DNA from: Candidatus Brachythrix odensensis
GTDB taxonomy: Bacteria > Chloroflexota > Anaerolineae > J036 > Brachytrichaceae
Assembly: GCA_016714465.1 (NCBI GenBank)
Contig: JADKDT010000002.1
Location: forward strand, 62,001-126,000
DNA length: 64,000 bases
Reading direction: 5' to 3'
Numbering within the stretch: the first letter of the stretch is position 1; the number at the start of each line of letters is the position of its first letter. A program made the position numbers and the translations under genes. Shown here piece by piece: positions 1-11,257 of the stretch. Under the pieces are notes generated by a model. That model was not told the DNA's origin, searched no databases, and saw only the letters and a list, made by a program, of their open reading frames with translations.

Positions 1-797
1 GAGCCGAAGCCGGGGATAGCCGTCCGCTCTATTGCCGCCTCTCGAAAGGCCACTTTCACCATCCGGTCTTCAAGCGAATGGAAGGTGATCACGGCAAGCC
101 GGCCACCGGGGGCCAGCGCCGCGATCAAATCGGGCAACGCCCTTTGCAGCCGGCCCAACTCGTCGTTGACGACGATCCGAAGCGCCTGAAAAACCAGGGT
201 CGCAGGATGAATACGCTGACGACGGCCGGACCGGGCCACGCCAGCCACAATGTCGCGCAATTGCGTCGTCGTTGTAATCGGCCTGGCGCCAAGGATCGCT
301 TCAGCCACCCGCCGCGGGTTCTCAATTTCACCGTAAGCGCGCAGCCATCCGACCAATTCGTCCAGTTCGGCCCGATTGACAAGAGGCGCAGCGGTTGGTT
401 CGTGCCCCTCTCCCGCTGAAAACCGCATATCCAGCGGGCCCTCGCGCATAAATGCAAACCCGCGCTCGGCCTCGGCCAGTTGATAAGAGCTCAACCCCAG
501 GTCCGCCAGGATTCCATCCAACGGCGTCATGCCGGCCGTTGTGGCCATGGCCGCAGCGTCATCGATCCACCCGCGCGCCACAACCGCTCGCCCGCCAAAG
601 GGGCGCAAGCGTTCGGTCACCCGCTCAACGGCTTGCGGATCCGCGTCAGTGCCCATCAATCGGCCATCCGGGCCGCTGCGCTCCAAAACTCCGACTGCGT
701 GGCCACCCCCACCCGCAGTCACGTCGAGGTAGCGGCCACCCGCCCGCGGCTGAAGCGCGTCCATTACCTCCTGGAAAAGCACTGGCGAGTGAGTCAT
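1..797 (-). CDS. rsmH: 16S rRNA (cytosine-1402-N4)-methyltransferase RsmH, partial (C-terminus beyond window)
   Basis: The frame is open from the ATG at 797 to the window edge, giving 265 residues of a family of about 310, so only the C-terminal part is missing. It begins MTHSPVLFQEVMDAL. A glycine-rich SAM-binding loop DVTAGGGGHA lies at residues 25-34, the acidic DADP motif follows, and ITFHSLEDR is near the visible end. RsmH methylates N4 of C1402 in the 16S rRNA P site. It lies 37 bases downstream of mraZ on the same strand, the usual first two genes of the dcw division and cell-wall cluster, and so should be under MraZ control. A Shine-Dalgarno sequence is not obvious before 797, suggesting read-through from mraZ. 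Identification is secure; only the 3' end is unseen. Confidence 0.95.
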   Translation of the reverse strand, partial: MTHSPVLFQEVMDALQPRAGGRYLDVTAGGGGHAVGVLERSGPDGRLMGTDADPQAVERVTERLRPFGGRAVVARGWIDDAAAMATTAGMTPLDGILADLGLSSYQLAEAERGFAFMREGPLDMRFSAGEGHEPTAAPLVNRAELDELVGWLRAYGEIENPRRVAEAILGARPITTTTQLRDIVAGVARSGRRQRIHPATLVFQALRIVVNDELGRLQRALPDLIAALAPGGRLAVITFHSLEDRMVKVAFREAAIERTAIPGFG

Positions 798-834
798 GCT
801 ACGCGGTAAGCTACGTTGTCCATTTGGTCTGAAG

Positions 835-1263
835 CTAGATCCCAAGACGCGACCAAACGTCTTCCTGTTTTGCCAGAGCAGACAACTCCGCGGTTCGGGC
901 TTGCCATGCCTCGGGTGTCCACAGTTCAAGATGGTCGTAGGCGCCGACCACCAGAGTCGGCCCGGTGATCGCCGCATGCGCGAGCAGGCGCTCGGGGATC
1001 AGCACCCTGCCCTGCCCGTCAAGGGAGACGTTCTCCGCATTGGAGAACATCAGAGCCTGGAGCATCGAGGACTCGCGCTGAAACTGAGGGAGCGACCGCA
1101 CCCGATCCGCCAATTTTTCAAAGGCCGCGACCGGGTAGACCAACACGCAGTTGTCCTTAATCGCCGTAAGGACAAGACCCTCGGCAAATGACGCGCGGAA
1201 GCGGGCCGGCATCATCAGCCGTCCCTTCCCATCGATTGCGTGTCGCGTTTGTCCGAGCAGCAT
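835..1263 (-). CDS. mraZ: Transcriptional regulator MraZ
   Basis: 142 residues with the two SpoVT/AbrB-like half domains typical of MraZ: an N-terminal motif HAIDGKGRLMMPARFR (residues 8-23) and a second copy VSLDGQGRVLIPERL. MraZ is a ring-forming DNA-binding protein that controls the dcw cluster through repeated GTGGGA boxes. A GTG-type start at 1284 is possible, but that would put the operator boxes inside the coding region. The ATG at 1263 gives MLLGQTRHAIDGKGR, the normal N-terminus, and is preferred. The gene is transcribed toward rsmH and is divergent from the sigma-like/beta-propeller gene at 1402. Autoregulation is expected from the operator immediately upstream. Confidence 0.95.
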   Translation of the reverse strand: MLLGQTRHAIDGKGRLMMPARFRASFAEGLVLTAIKDNCVLVYPVAAFEKLADRVRSLPQFQRESSMLQALMFSNAENVSLDGQGRVLIPERLLAHAAITGPTLVVGAYDHLELWTPEAWQARTAELSALAKQEDVWSRLGI

Positions 1264-1270
1264 AATTATG

Positions 1271-1304
1271 TCCCAGCGTCCCACTTTCTCCCACTTCTTC
1301 CCAC
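1271..1304 (-). promoter_or_regulatory. MraZ operator: three perfect GTGGGA boxes plus one degenerate
   Basis: On the minus strand the hexamer GTGGGA occurs at 1304-1299, 1294-1289 and 1284-1279, exactly 10 bases apart, followed by a weaker CTGGGA at 1276-1271. This matches the known MraZ recognition pattern of direct GTGGG(A/T/G) repeats with about 10 bp periodicity. The boxes lie between the inferred transcription start and the mraZ ATG, so MraZ binding would block its own transcription close to initiation. Confidence 0.9.
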
Positions 1305-1314
1305 TTATGATTAC

Positions 1315-1342
1315 ATTCTAGTGGTTTTGCGAAATACTGCAA
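1315..1342 (-). promoter_or_regulatory. Putative mraZ promoter
   Basis: On the minus strand TTGCAG (1342-1337) and TAGAAT (1320-1315) are separated by 16 bases, a plausible -35/-10 pair. The predicted start is near 1308, just ahead of the first MraZ box. This is inferred from sequence alone. Confidence 0.55.
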
Positions 1343-1387
1343 GGGGTGGGCGACCAATTCTCGGAAATACTCTAGGAAAGTGCGGGT

Positions 1388-1393
1388 TATGAT
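1388..1393 (+). promoter_or_regulatory. -10 box for a leaderless start at 1402
   Basis: TATGAT lies 8 bases before the TTG at 1402, the same geometry as other apparently leaderless genes in this window. It also helps choose that TTG, because an in-frame stop at 1390-1392 rules out a longer protein. Confidence 0.5.
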
Positions 1394-1401
1394 CCAAGGC
1401 G

Positions 1402-3915
1402 TTGGATGCGCAATCACGACAGCGGCATGCGCGCGTGTTCTTCCTGGTGACTGGTGATCGCCGCCAAGCCCTCGAGACAGCCGGCCACGACGATGAAGCG
1501 TGGACGGCACGCCTGCGCTTATGCCTGCATGCGCGCAGACGGGTCGGACCCGATGGCTCGCGTTTGAACACGGGCGCGTGGGTGTCCAACGCTGGCCCGC
1601 CTGATGCCGCGATCGATATTGACTGGATCGGTCAGGCGCTGACCGAGATGGCTGCTGAGCAGCGCGCCAGCGTCGTGTTTCCGGCCCTTTTCGAAGATGG
1701 CGAAGATCGTCTTGCCGGTTTATTTGGCTGCTCACCCGCACAGGCTTCGGCGCGACGACGGCAAGCGATGCTCCGCTTGCGGGCAACCGTGTCGGAGGCC
1801 GACACCGATCAGGTCGATACGGGCGCGACGGTCCTGTCCGACACCGCTCTCGCGGAAGCGCTTGCCGATGTTGCAGATCGGGGCCTGGCCGATGCAGTTG
1901 AGCGGACGACTGCGCGAAGAAGCAGAGCCTGGATCCTGCGCGCGGTCATGCTGATCATCGCGGCCCTTGTGCTCGCGCCGGGCCTGTCCCAAATGGCGCA
2001 CCCGCCACTGGGCGTCGCATGGCAGGGTTTTGGCGAGATTGAGTTCGCAGATGGCCGCCTGCGTCGGATCGGCCGGGGAAACGTCACGGAAGCGGCCTGG
2101 TCACCGGATGGCGCCCGGATCGTGGTGGCAGCATCGTCGGGAATATATGCCCTCGATGCGGCCACCTTGCGTCCCATCGGCTACGCGGCGGCTAGAGCTG
2201 GAACGCGCTTGATTGGCTTGAGCCCGGACGGTTCGCAAATCGCAACGTGGCTCGACGACGCACTTGTCTTGCGCGACGGCGTCGATCTGCGTCCGGTCTT
2301 TACCGCCACGTCAAAAGAGTGGCTTGGGGTTTCCGCCGTGGCCTGGGACTGGACAAGCGAGACACTCGCGCTCGGCGGACCGCAGGGCGTGGCGCTGCTT
2401 AAGCCCCGCGAAACCTCGCGTAGCACGCTGTTTCCAGCGGCAGCCGGAGCGGCCCGACTTCGCTTCAGTCCGGACGGCGCCTGGCTCGCAATCACAACCG
2501 CCACGCCTGAAACGCTTCTCATCAGGACGGATGGCGCAAGCATGTTCGAGATCGGCGGCAACTCCCACCCGGCCATCGCCTCGGACTTCAGCGGCGATGG
2601 CCGCAGCCTGATCGGAGTTTTCGGACACGGGGTTGCGGTGGCAGATCTTGAAGCGGGCTCATGGAAAACGAAGGCCGACCGTTCCGGACTAACGACGTTT
2701 CTGTGGGTCAGCCAGGATGGCAAGCGCGCTGTGGTCGTCGATGGGGCGGCAATCGCCGATGCGGCAGACCTGCTGACGATCGACCTTGAGACCGGACAGG
2801 TAACGCGCCGGCTGCGCGTGCCGCGCGACCTTCATGTTGGCGCCATGGCCGTGCGCGAGGACGGCGCGCATGCCCTGATCGTCAACGCCGATGGCCTGTC
2901 GATCTGGGATCTGAACACCGGCGCGTTGGTCGCAGCCAGCGTGGATTTTGCCCCGCCTCCCGGCGTTATATTGCCTACACCCGTGCGATTCTCCGACGAC
3001 GGGCGCCATCTTGTCGCACTGGACGCCTACGGCGGCCTGCGCGTCATGGACGCGACGTCAGGCCGCATCGAACGCGCGCTCAACGAGAACACCGATCCGT
3101 TTATCGACGCAGTTTTCAGTCCCGACGGCCGCCAACTCGTGGCCGACAACGATGCCGGTGTTGGTCTGCGGCGTCTGGCGCCAGGCGATCGAAGCCGCCA
3201 GACCGAACCGGCCCTGTACGGTTTTGACGTGGCGAGCGGCCGCGTAACACACGTCTTCCCTGGGGCGCGCCAACCTCAGTTCATCGCGCCATCGGTTATG
3301 GCGTACTTGCCGGTCGAGCGCAACGAGTTGCGCAGCTACAATTTTTCGACCGCCACAAACCAGGCCTGGGCAAGCGTGCAGGCTGCGCGTATTGACGCCT
3401 TTGCCGCATCAGTCGGTCCAACCCGGGTCGCCGTGTTGACAGATCGCACGCTCGAACTCTGGGATCCCGGGTCGGGGCTTGTCTGGCGATCCCCCATTGC
3501 CCTTAGCGAAGTTGACCGGGTGCTTCTGGGACGCCCCCTGGCCATATCAGGCGACGCGCGGCTCATCGCCGTGGCGGAACCCAGCCTGGGCATCCGTATC
3601 TACGCCGGCGACACCGGAGCGCTCCGGGGTGTTTTGGCGAAGCCGATCACGGTGACTTTCGAAGCCAGCCTTGAGAATCCGCTGAAGGCCGCAATCAGCC
3701 CTGACGGGCGCTGGATCGCCACGGTCGACAATCGCCCAACGCTGGCTAACACAGCATCCTCGATCATGACGGTGTGGCGCGCCGACACGCTGCGCCCCAG
3801 CGAGACGCGCGCCGACGACCGGGAGCGCGTGACAGGTATCGCCTTCAGCCCCGACAGCCGCAGGTTGGTCACGATGCGCTCCAACTACGTCATCGAGCTG
3901 ATAGAGCTGCCGTAG
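1402..3915 (+). CDS. Membrane protein: sigma-factor-like N-terminus, one TM helix, WD40-like beta-propeller
   Basis: 837 residues with three parts. Residues 1-130 look like a shrunken ECF sigma factor: RVFFLVTGDRRQALE and DEAWTARLRL resemble region 2, and AAEQRASVVFPALFEDGEDR plus LAGLFGCSPAQASARRRQAM resemble the region 4 helix-turn-helix. Residues 176-193 form one hydrophobic helix (AWILRAVMLIIAALVLAP). From about 210 to the end there are repeated WSPDG / LSPDG / FSPDG strands, as in WD40 or TolB-like propellers. ECF sigma factors with C-terminal WD40 repeats are known in planctomycetes, but here region 2 is too short to be a convincing core-polymerase binder. The start is TTG 1402, supported by the -10 box at 1388. 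It could be a membrane sensor or merely a propeller protein with a relic domain. Gene existence is sure; function is inference. Confidence 0.8.
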   Translation: MDAQSRQRHARVFFLVTGDRRQALETAGHDDEAWTARLRLCLHARRRVGPDGSRLNTGAWVSNAGPPDAAIDIDWIGQALTEMAAEQRASVVFPALFEDGEDRLAGLFGCSPAQASARRRQAMLRLRATVSEADTDQVDTGATVLSDTALAEALADVADRGLADAVERTTARRSRAWILRAVMLIIAALVLAPGLSQMAHPPLGVAWQGFGEIEFADGRLRRIGRGNVTEAAWSPDGARIVVAASSGIYALDAATLRPIGYAAARAGTRLIGLSPDGSQIATWLDDALVLRDGVDLRPVFTATSKEWLGVSAVAWDWTSETLALGGPQGVALLKPRETSRSTLFPAAAGAARLRFSPDGAWLAITTATPETLLIRTDGASMFEIGGNSHPAIASDFSGDGRSLIGVFGHGVAVADLEAGSWKTKADRSGLTTFLWVSQDGKRAVVVDGAAIADAADLLTIDLETGQVTRRLRVPRDLHVGAMAVREDGAHALIVNADGLSIWDLNTGALVAASVDFAPPPGVILPTPVRFSDDGRHLVALDAYGGLRVMDATSGRIERALNENTDPFIDAVFSPDGRQLVADNDAGVGLRRLAPGDRSRQTEPALYGFDVASGRVTHVFPGARQPQFIAPSVMAYLPVERNELRSYNFSTATNQAWASVQAARIDAFAASVGPTRVAVLTDRTLELWDPGSGLVWRSPIALSEVDRVLLGRPLAISGDARLIAVAEPSLGIRIYAGDTGALRGVLAKPITVTFEASLENPLKAAISPDGRWIATVDNRPTLANTASSIMTVWRADTLRPSETRADDRERVTGIAFSPDSRRLVTMRSNYVIELIELP

Positions 3916-3924
3916 ACGCCGATC

Positions 3925-3971
3925 GACGGGAGCACAATGCCCGCGCGCGGCGCGGGCATTGTGCTCCCGTC
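3925..3971. terminator. Bidirectional hairpin between convergent genes
   Basis: Perfect 22-bp inverted repeat (3925-3946 and 3950-3971) with a 3-base loop. It lies between the stop of the propeller gene (3915) and the stop of carB (3993), which converge. No U-tract follows on either strand. Confidence 0.8.
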
Positions 3972-3992
3972 AATCGGCTTGCAGCGACACAA

Positions 3993-7247
<3,255 letters not shown>

Positions 7248-7297
7248 GATGGCCCGTAAGGGCGGGCGCAAGTTTATCAGGGGGACCTTCCCGAATC

Positions 7298-7328
7298 GAA
7301 TAACACCCGGCTTCGCCGGGGGATATTC
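7298..7328. repeat. Intergenic hairpin with CCCGGC-TTC-GCCGGG core
   Basis: 14-base arms 7298-7311 and 7315-7328 with two mismatches, loop TTC. It lies between the divergent carB and trp transcription units and is a member of the window-wide hairpin family. Confidence 0.6.
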
Positions 7329-7418
7329 CTTTCAGGAGGAATTCTGCGTCAGGCGCGACTTTTCCGGACGGGACCTGCCCGCAGCTCCGCCGCGGGCGGT
7401 CCGTTGCACCGGTGATCC

Positions 7419-7427
7419 TGCTATACT
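7419..7427 (+). promoter_or_regulatory. Extended -10 promoter of the trp leader
   Basis: TGcTATACT gives an extended -10 element. TTGCAC at 7404-7409 is only 12 bases away and is not a good -35. The start would be near 7434, at the 5' end of the T-box RNA. Confidence 0.6.
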
Positions 7428-7439
7428 CCCGCCCACAAG

Positions 7440-7707
7440 GCAAAGAATCAGACAAGTAGGCGCCACAGCATCGGCAGAGAGTTCGGCAAACAGGTGCAAG
7501 CCGGATCGAGAACGTGGCGGCGAATGGACTGCCGAGCCGCGCGTTGAACGTCCCGAAGGGGCCAGTAGACTCGCCGGAGCCGCAACCGTTACAGCGCGGA
7601 GCGCGTGTTTGCGCGCGAACAAGGGGCGGCCGCGCGGTCGCCTGAACCCTGGGTGGCACCACGAGAAACGCCTCTCGTCCCGATGTGGACGGAGGCGTTT
7701 TTCTTTT
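7440..7707 (+). promoter_or_regulatory. Tryptophan T-box riboswitch
   Basis: The leader ends with the conserved T-box sequence GGGTGGCACCACG (7651-7663), followed by ACGAGA...TCTCGTCCC, which can form the antiterminator. Competing with it is a 9-bp terminator stem (7666-7674 with 7692-7700) followed by TTCTTTT. In the long 5' stem the run GAATGGAC at 7522-7529 presents UGG (7525-7527) followed by A, as expected for a Trp specifier codon. An AGTA-containing segment occurs near 7455. Uncharged tRNA-Trp would bind and allow transcription into trpE. The exact 5' boundary and stem I pairing are inferred by eye. Confidence 0.88.
7666..7707 (+). terminator. T-box-controlled intrinsic terminator
   Basis: Stem AAACGCCTC / GAGGCGTTT (7666-7674, 7692-7700) followed by TTCTTTT. 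This is the expression platform of the trp T-box. Confidence 0.85.
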
Positions 7708-7745
7708 CGGGCGAGGCGCAGCGCCCCCCCGAAGGAGCATGCCCG

Positions 7746-9239
7746 GTGCCAAGACTGACCATAAAACCTTCGATCGAGGAAGTGCGCGAGCTCAGCGCGC
7801 GCGGCAATCTCATCCCCATCTACGCCGAGTTGCCGTCGGATCTCGACACGCCCGTCTCGTTGTTCCTTCGCCTGGCCGGAACCGACCCGGCGTTCTTGCT
7901 GGAATCGGTGGACGGCGGCGAGCGCATCGCCCGCTATTCATTTATGGGCGTGAGGATGCGCGAGGCGCTCGTTCTGCGCGGGCGCGAACTTGTCCGCCAT
8001 ACCCTGAGCGAAAAGGGCCTGAAAATGGAGCCGGTGCCGATCCCCGGGCCAGACCTGAAACCAGGAGACGCGCCCCGCGAAGGGGACGTGCTCGACGCGT
8101 TGCGGGCCGAGATGAAGCGGTATGCCTTTGTGCCGCTGCCCAACCTGCCCCGCTTCTGCGGCGGACTTGTCGGCTTCACCGGTTACGACGTCGCGCGCCA
8201 GTTCGAGGCCATGCCCGACACCGCAACGGATGTGCTCGGCACGCCCGACGCGGTGTATGTGATGGCCGACACCCTGGTCGCCTATGACGACGCGGTCGCG
8301 CGAATCAAGAGCATCACCGCCCGCCTGTCCGCGCCCCTGGCCGAACTGGGTTCGGACCCGAGCGCTATCTGCGCCCCGGCCCGTTCGAACAAGACCCAGG
8401 ACGAGTATGAGGCGCTGGTCCTGCGGGCCAAGGAATACATCAACAGCGGCGACACTTTCCAGATCCAGGTCTCACGCCGGCTCGCCCGCCGAACAACCGC
8501 CCACCCCTTCGCCATCTACCGGGCGCTGCGGCGGATCAACCCATCGCCCTGGATGTTCTATTTTGACTTCGGCAAGCTGCTTTCGGACTCGGCCAGCAGC
8601 CGGGCCTTCCCTCTGCGCCTGATCGGCGCCTCGCCCGAAATGCATGCCCGCTTCGAAGATGGCATCGCGACCGTGCGGCCAATTGCCGGAACGCGCCGGC
8701 GCGGCAACACCGAGGCCGAGGACAAGGCCATGGCCCACGAACTCATCACCGACCCAAAAGAGCGGGCCGAGCATGTCATGCTGGTCGACCTGGGGCGGAA
8801 TGACATCGGCCGGATCGCCAAGTTCGGCACGGTCACTGTCCCAGACCTGATGATCATCGAGAACTACAGCCACGTCATGCACATCGTCAGCAGCGTGCAG
8901 GGCCAGGTGCGCGACGGGCTGGACAGCTTTGATGTGCTGCGGGCCACCTTCCCAGCCGGCACGCTGAGTGGCGCGCCCAAGGTGCGGACGATGGAGATCA
9001 TCGAGGAGCTTGAGGGCGAGCGGCGCGGGATCTACGGCGGTTGCGCCGGTTACTTTTCGTTTGGCGGGCAGATGGACACCTGCATCATCATCCGAACCAT
9101 CGTAATGATCGGCGACACGTGCTATCTCCAGGCCGCCGGCGGGGTCGTCGCCGATAGCACGCCCACCGGCGAATTCAAGGAGACGGCCAACAAGCTGCGG
9201 GCGACGATGGTCGCCATTGACGAGGCTGAACAAGCCTAG
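7746..9239 (+). CDS. trpE: Anthranilate synthase component I
   Basis: 497 residues. TrpE converts chorismate to anthranilate with TrpG supplying ammonia from glutamine. The start is the GTG at 7746, preceded by AAGGAG 8 bases upstream. Longer readings would run back into the T-box terminator and are rejected. N-terminal regulatory domain: LPSDLDTPVSLFLRL and ESVDGGERIARYSFMG. The chorismate-binding half is clear: QIQVSRRL, GASPEMHARF, TVRPIAGTRRRG, EHVMLVDLGRNDIGRIAKFG, and GTLSGAPKVRTMEII near the C-terminus. It is the first gene of trpEGD, controlled by the Trp T-box. A hairpin separates it from trpG. Confidence 0.96.
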   Translation: MPRLTIKPSIEEVRELSARGNLIPIYAELPSDLDTPVSLFLRLAGTDPAFLLESVDGGERIARYSFMGVRMREALVLRGRELVRHTLSEKGLKMEPVPIPGPDLKPGDAPREGDVLDALRAEMKRYAFVPLPNLPRFCGGLVGFTGYDVARQFEAMPDTATDVLGTPDAVYVMADTLVAYDDAVARIKSITARLSAPLAELGSDPSAICAPARSNKTQDEYEALVLRAKEYINSGDTFQIQVSRRLARRTTAHPFAIYRALRRINPSPWMFYFDFGKLLSDSASSRAFPLRLIGASPEMHARFEDGIATVRPIAGTRRRGNTEAEDKAMAHELITDPKERAEHVMLVDLGRNDIGRIAKFGTVTVPDLMIIENYSHVMHIVSSVQGQVRDGLDSFDVLRATFPAGTLSGAPKVRTMEIIEELEGERRGIYGGCAGYFSFGGQMDTCIIIRTIVMIGDTCYLQAAGGVVADSTPTGEFKETANKLRATMVAIDEAEQA

Positions 9240-9245
9240 AAATCT

Positions 9246-9300
9246 TCGGAAGCGGCGTCGCCCGTCCCGGCTTCGCCGGGACGGGCGACGCCGCCTCCGA
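9246..9300. repeat. Intra-operon hairpin between trpE and trpG
   Basis: 25-base arms 9246-9270 and 9276-9300 with one mismatch, loop CTTCG. It begins 7 bases after the trpE stop and ends 22 bases before the trpG ATG, so it cannot be a complete terminator if trpEGD is one operon. It may tune expression or processing. Confidence 0.75.
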
Positions 9301-9322
9301 AAGAAGCTGTCCGGAGGACATC

Positions 9323-9889
9323 ATGATCGCCGTCATCGACAACTACGATTCCTTTACCTACAACCTCGTCCAGTATCTGGGCGAGCTCGGCGCGGATGTG
9401 CGCGTGTATCGCAACAACAAGATCAGCGTCGACGAGCTTGAGGCGCTCAAGCCGGCGGCCCTGGTGATCTCGCCTGGACCGGGCGCGCCTGAAAAAGACA
9501 GCGGGATCAGCAACGACGCCTTGCTGCGCTTCAGCGGCCGCATCCCGATTCTTGGGGTGTGCCTGGGCCAGCAATGCATGGGTATCGTGTTCGGGGGCAA
9601 GGTCTCGCGCGCGCCCCGGCTGATGCACGGCAAGGTCTCACCGGTGTATCACAACGGCAAAGACCTCTATCGCCAATTGCCCAACCCATTTGACGCCACC
9701 CGCTATCATTCGCTGATTGTGGAGGAGCCGCTGCCGCCCGACCTGGAAATGACGGCCTTCACCCGTGAAGGCGAGTTGATGGGTTTGAGTCACCGCCAGC
9801 ACCCGACCTTCGGGGTGCAGTTCCACCCCGAGAGCATACTCACCACCCATGGCAAAAAGCTGCTGGGCAACTTCCTGTCGATGGTATAG
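9323..9889 (+). CDS. trpG: Anthranilate synthase component II (glutamine amidotransferase)
   Basis: 188 residues, a class I glutamine amidotransferase of the TrpG/PabA type. It starts MIAVIDNYDSFTYNLVQYLG. The nucleophile is Cys80 in GVCLGQQ, with His168 and Glu170 in QFHPES completing the triad. A strong Shine-Dalgarno GGAGGACATC precedes the ATG. It supplies ammonia to TrpE in the same operon. A shared role with folate synthesis (PabA) cannot be excluded from sequence, since no separate pabA is visible here. Confidence 0.96.
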   Translation: MIAVIDNYDSFTYNLVQYLGELGADVRVYRNNKISVDELEALKPAALVISPGPGAPEKDSGISNDALLRFSGRIPILGVCLGQQCMGIVFGGKVSRAPRLMHGKVSPVYHNGKDLYRQLPNPFDATRYHSLIVEEPLPPDLEMTAFTREGELMGLSHRQHPTFGVQFHPESILTTHGKKLLGNFLSMV

Positions 9890-9892
9890 CCG

Positions 9893-10912
9893 ATGATCCA
9901 GACACTGATCGCCAAGCTGTTCGAACACAAATCGCTGACGCTCGATGAAGCGTATGAGGCGATGGATACGATCTTCTCCGGCAATGCGACGCCGGCTCAG
10001 ATCGGCGCGTATCTTGCCGCCCTGCGGATGAAGGGCGAGAACGCGGACGAGATCGCCGGGAGCGCCAAGGCGATGCGGGCCAAGGCCCTGCACGTCCAGG
10101 TCAAGAGCGAACGCATCGTCGACGTGGTCGGAACCGGCGGCGACCGCTCAGGGACCTTCAATATCAGCACAACGGCAGCCTTCGTCGTCGCCGGCGCCGG
10201 CGCGCCGGTGGCCAAGCATGGAAACCGGGCCGCCTCGTCGCAAAGCGGGAGCGCGGATGTGCTCGCCGCCCTGGGGGTCAAAGTCGACCTGCATCCCGAA
10301 CAGGTCGGGCGCTGCATCGACGAGATCGGAATCGGCTTCATGTTTGCCCAAACCCATCACCCGGCCATGAAACACGCGGCTGGCCCACGGCGCGAGCTCG
10401 GGGCGCGAACGATCTTCAACATTCTGGGCCCGCTCACCAACCCGGCCGGGGCGAAGCGTCAGCTTCTGGGGGTGTACTCCGGCGCGCTGACCGGGTTAAT
10501 CGCCGAGACCCTGCGCGAGCTTGAATCGATCCACGTCCTGGTCGTCAACGGCGCCGGCTCGGTTGACGAACTGGTGCTCGACGGGGTGAACAAGGTCAGT
10601 GAGCTGAATAACGGCGCGGTCACCCATTTTGAATTGGGCGCCCAGCACTTCGGTTTGGCGCATGCAGGTGTCGATGAGTTGGGCGGCGGCACTCCCGAGT
10701 TCAACGCCGCGATCACCCGGAGCGTGCTCGAGGATGCCGCGACGCCGGCCCGGCGGGATGTGGTCCTGCTCAACGCCGGGGCAGCGCTCTACGCGGCGGA
10801 TGTGGCCGCGGATGTCGGCTCAGGCATCGCGCTCGCCCGCGAGTCGATCCGCTCGGGCCGAGCGCTGGCCAAGCTCGAGGCGCTCATCCGCCTGAGCCAG
10901 TCGGTTGGATGA
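9893..10912 (+). CDS. trpD: Anthranilate phosphoribosyltransferase
   Basis: 339 residues, full length. It transfers phosphoribose from PRPP to anthranilate. The PRPP-binding GTGGD motif is at 80-84, and KHGNRAASSQSGSADVL follows at 108-124; HHPAMKHA and GPLTNPAG are also present. It starts 3 bases after the trpG stop, so translation is probably coupled. The stop TGA at 10910 is itself the first three bases of a TGATCAGG repeat array. trpC, trpF, trpB and trpA are not in the window. Confidence 0.96.
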   Translation: MIQTLIAKLFEHKSLTLDEAYEAMDTIFSGNATPAQIGAYLAALRMKGENADEIAGSAKAMRAKALHVQVKSERIVDVVGTGGDRSGTFNISTTAAFVVAGAGAPVAKHGNRAASSQSGSADVLAALGVKVDLHPEQVGRCIDEIGIGFMFAQTHHPAMKHAAGPRRELGARTIFNILGPLTNPAGAKRQLLGVYSGALTGLIAETLRELESIHVLVVNGAGSVDELVLDGVNKVSELNNGAVTHFELGAQHFGLAHAGVDELGGGTPEFNAAITRSVLEDAATPARRDVVLLNAGAALYAADVAADVGSGIALARESIRSGRALAKLEALIRLSQSVG

Positions 10913-10956
10913 TCAGGTTTGATCAGGTGGGTAAAGTTTGATCAGGTGGGTCAGGT
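10910..10956 (+). repeat. TTTGATCAGGTGGGT direct repeats starting at the trpD stop codon
   Basis: Two identical 15-base copies (10918-10932 and 10937-10951) are flanked by partial copies (TGATCAGG at 10910, TCAGG at 10951). The array begins with the TGA of trpD. An inverted counterpart is at 11258-11283, across the lspA stop. Confidence 0.8.
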
Positions 10957-10976
10957 CCGATGAGAACGGCAAGGAG

Positions 10977-11165
10977 CTACCGAAAAACTTCCCACAATAG
11001 ACCGGCACCGCAGAGGACTGCCACCAGCCCGCCCGCGATTTGAGCTGCTCTGCCTTCGAGCATCGCTCCTCTGAAGTAGGCTTCCTTGGAAATCATCTCG
11101 TGCATACCGACATAGAAGCCGATTGCGAGCAAGAATACGGCGAACCAGTCCACTGATCTCACCAT
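10977..11165 (-). CDS. Small membrane protein, unknown function
   Basis: 62 residues from the ATG at 11165 (a GTG at 11186 would add seven). Two hydrophobic stretches are visible: WFAVFLLAIGFYVGM and IAGGLVAVLCGAGLLW, predicting two TM helices. It lies downstream of lspA on the same strand, bracketed by the TTTGRTCAGG repeats. No family is recognised. Base composition and the clear hydrophobic pattern favour a real gene, but there is no Shine-Dalgarno sequence and no further support. Confidence 0.5.
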   Translation of the reverse strand: MVRSVDWFAVFLLAIGFYVGMHEMISKEAYFRGAMLEGRAAQIAGGLVAVLCGAGLLWEVFR

Positions 11166-11257
11166 GACGATAGACTCTGGCCTCACTTGGGAGACTGGGC
11201 GCTGATCACTTGCGCATGGGCACTGAGTCGAATGCGAAGCCCCAATTTGCCCTTATC

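Noticed and set aside
1264..1284. A longer MraZ starting at 1284
   Set aside because: It would place MraZ boxes inside the gene; the ATG at 1263 gives the normal N-terminus.
7404..7427. TTGCAC as the -35 of the trp promoter
   Set aside because: The 12-base spacing to TATACT is too short; an extended -10 explains the promoter better.
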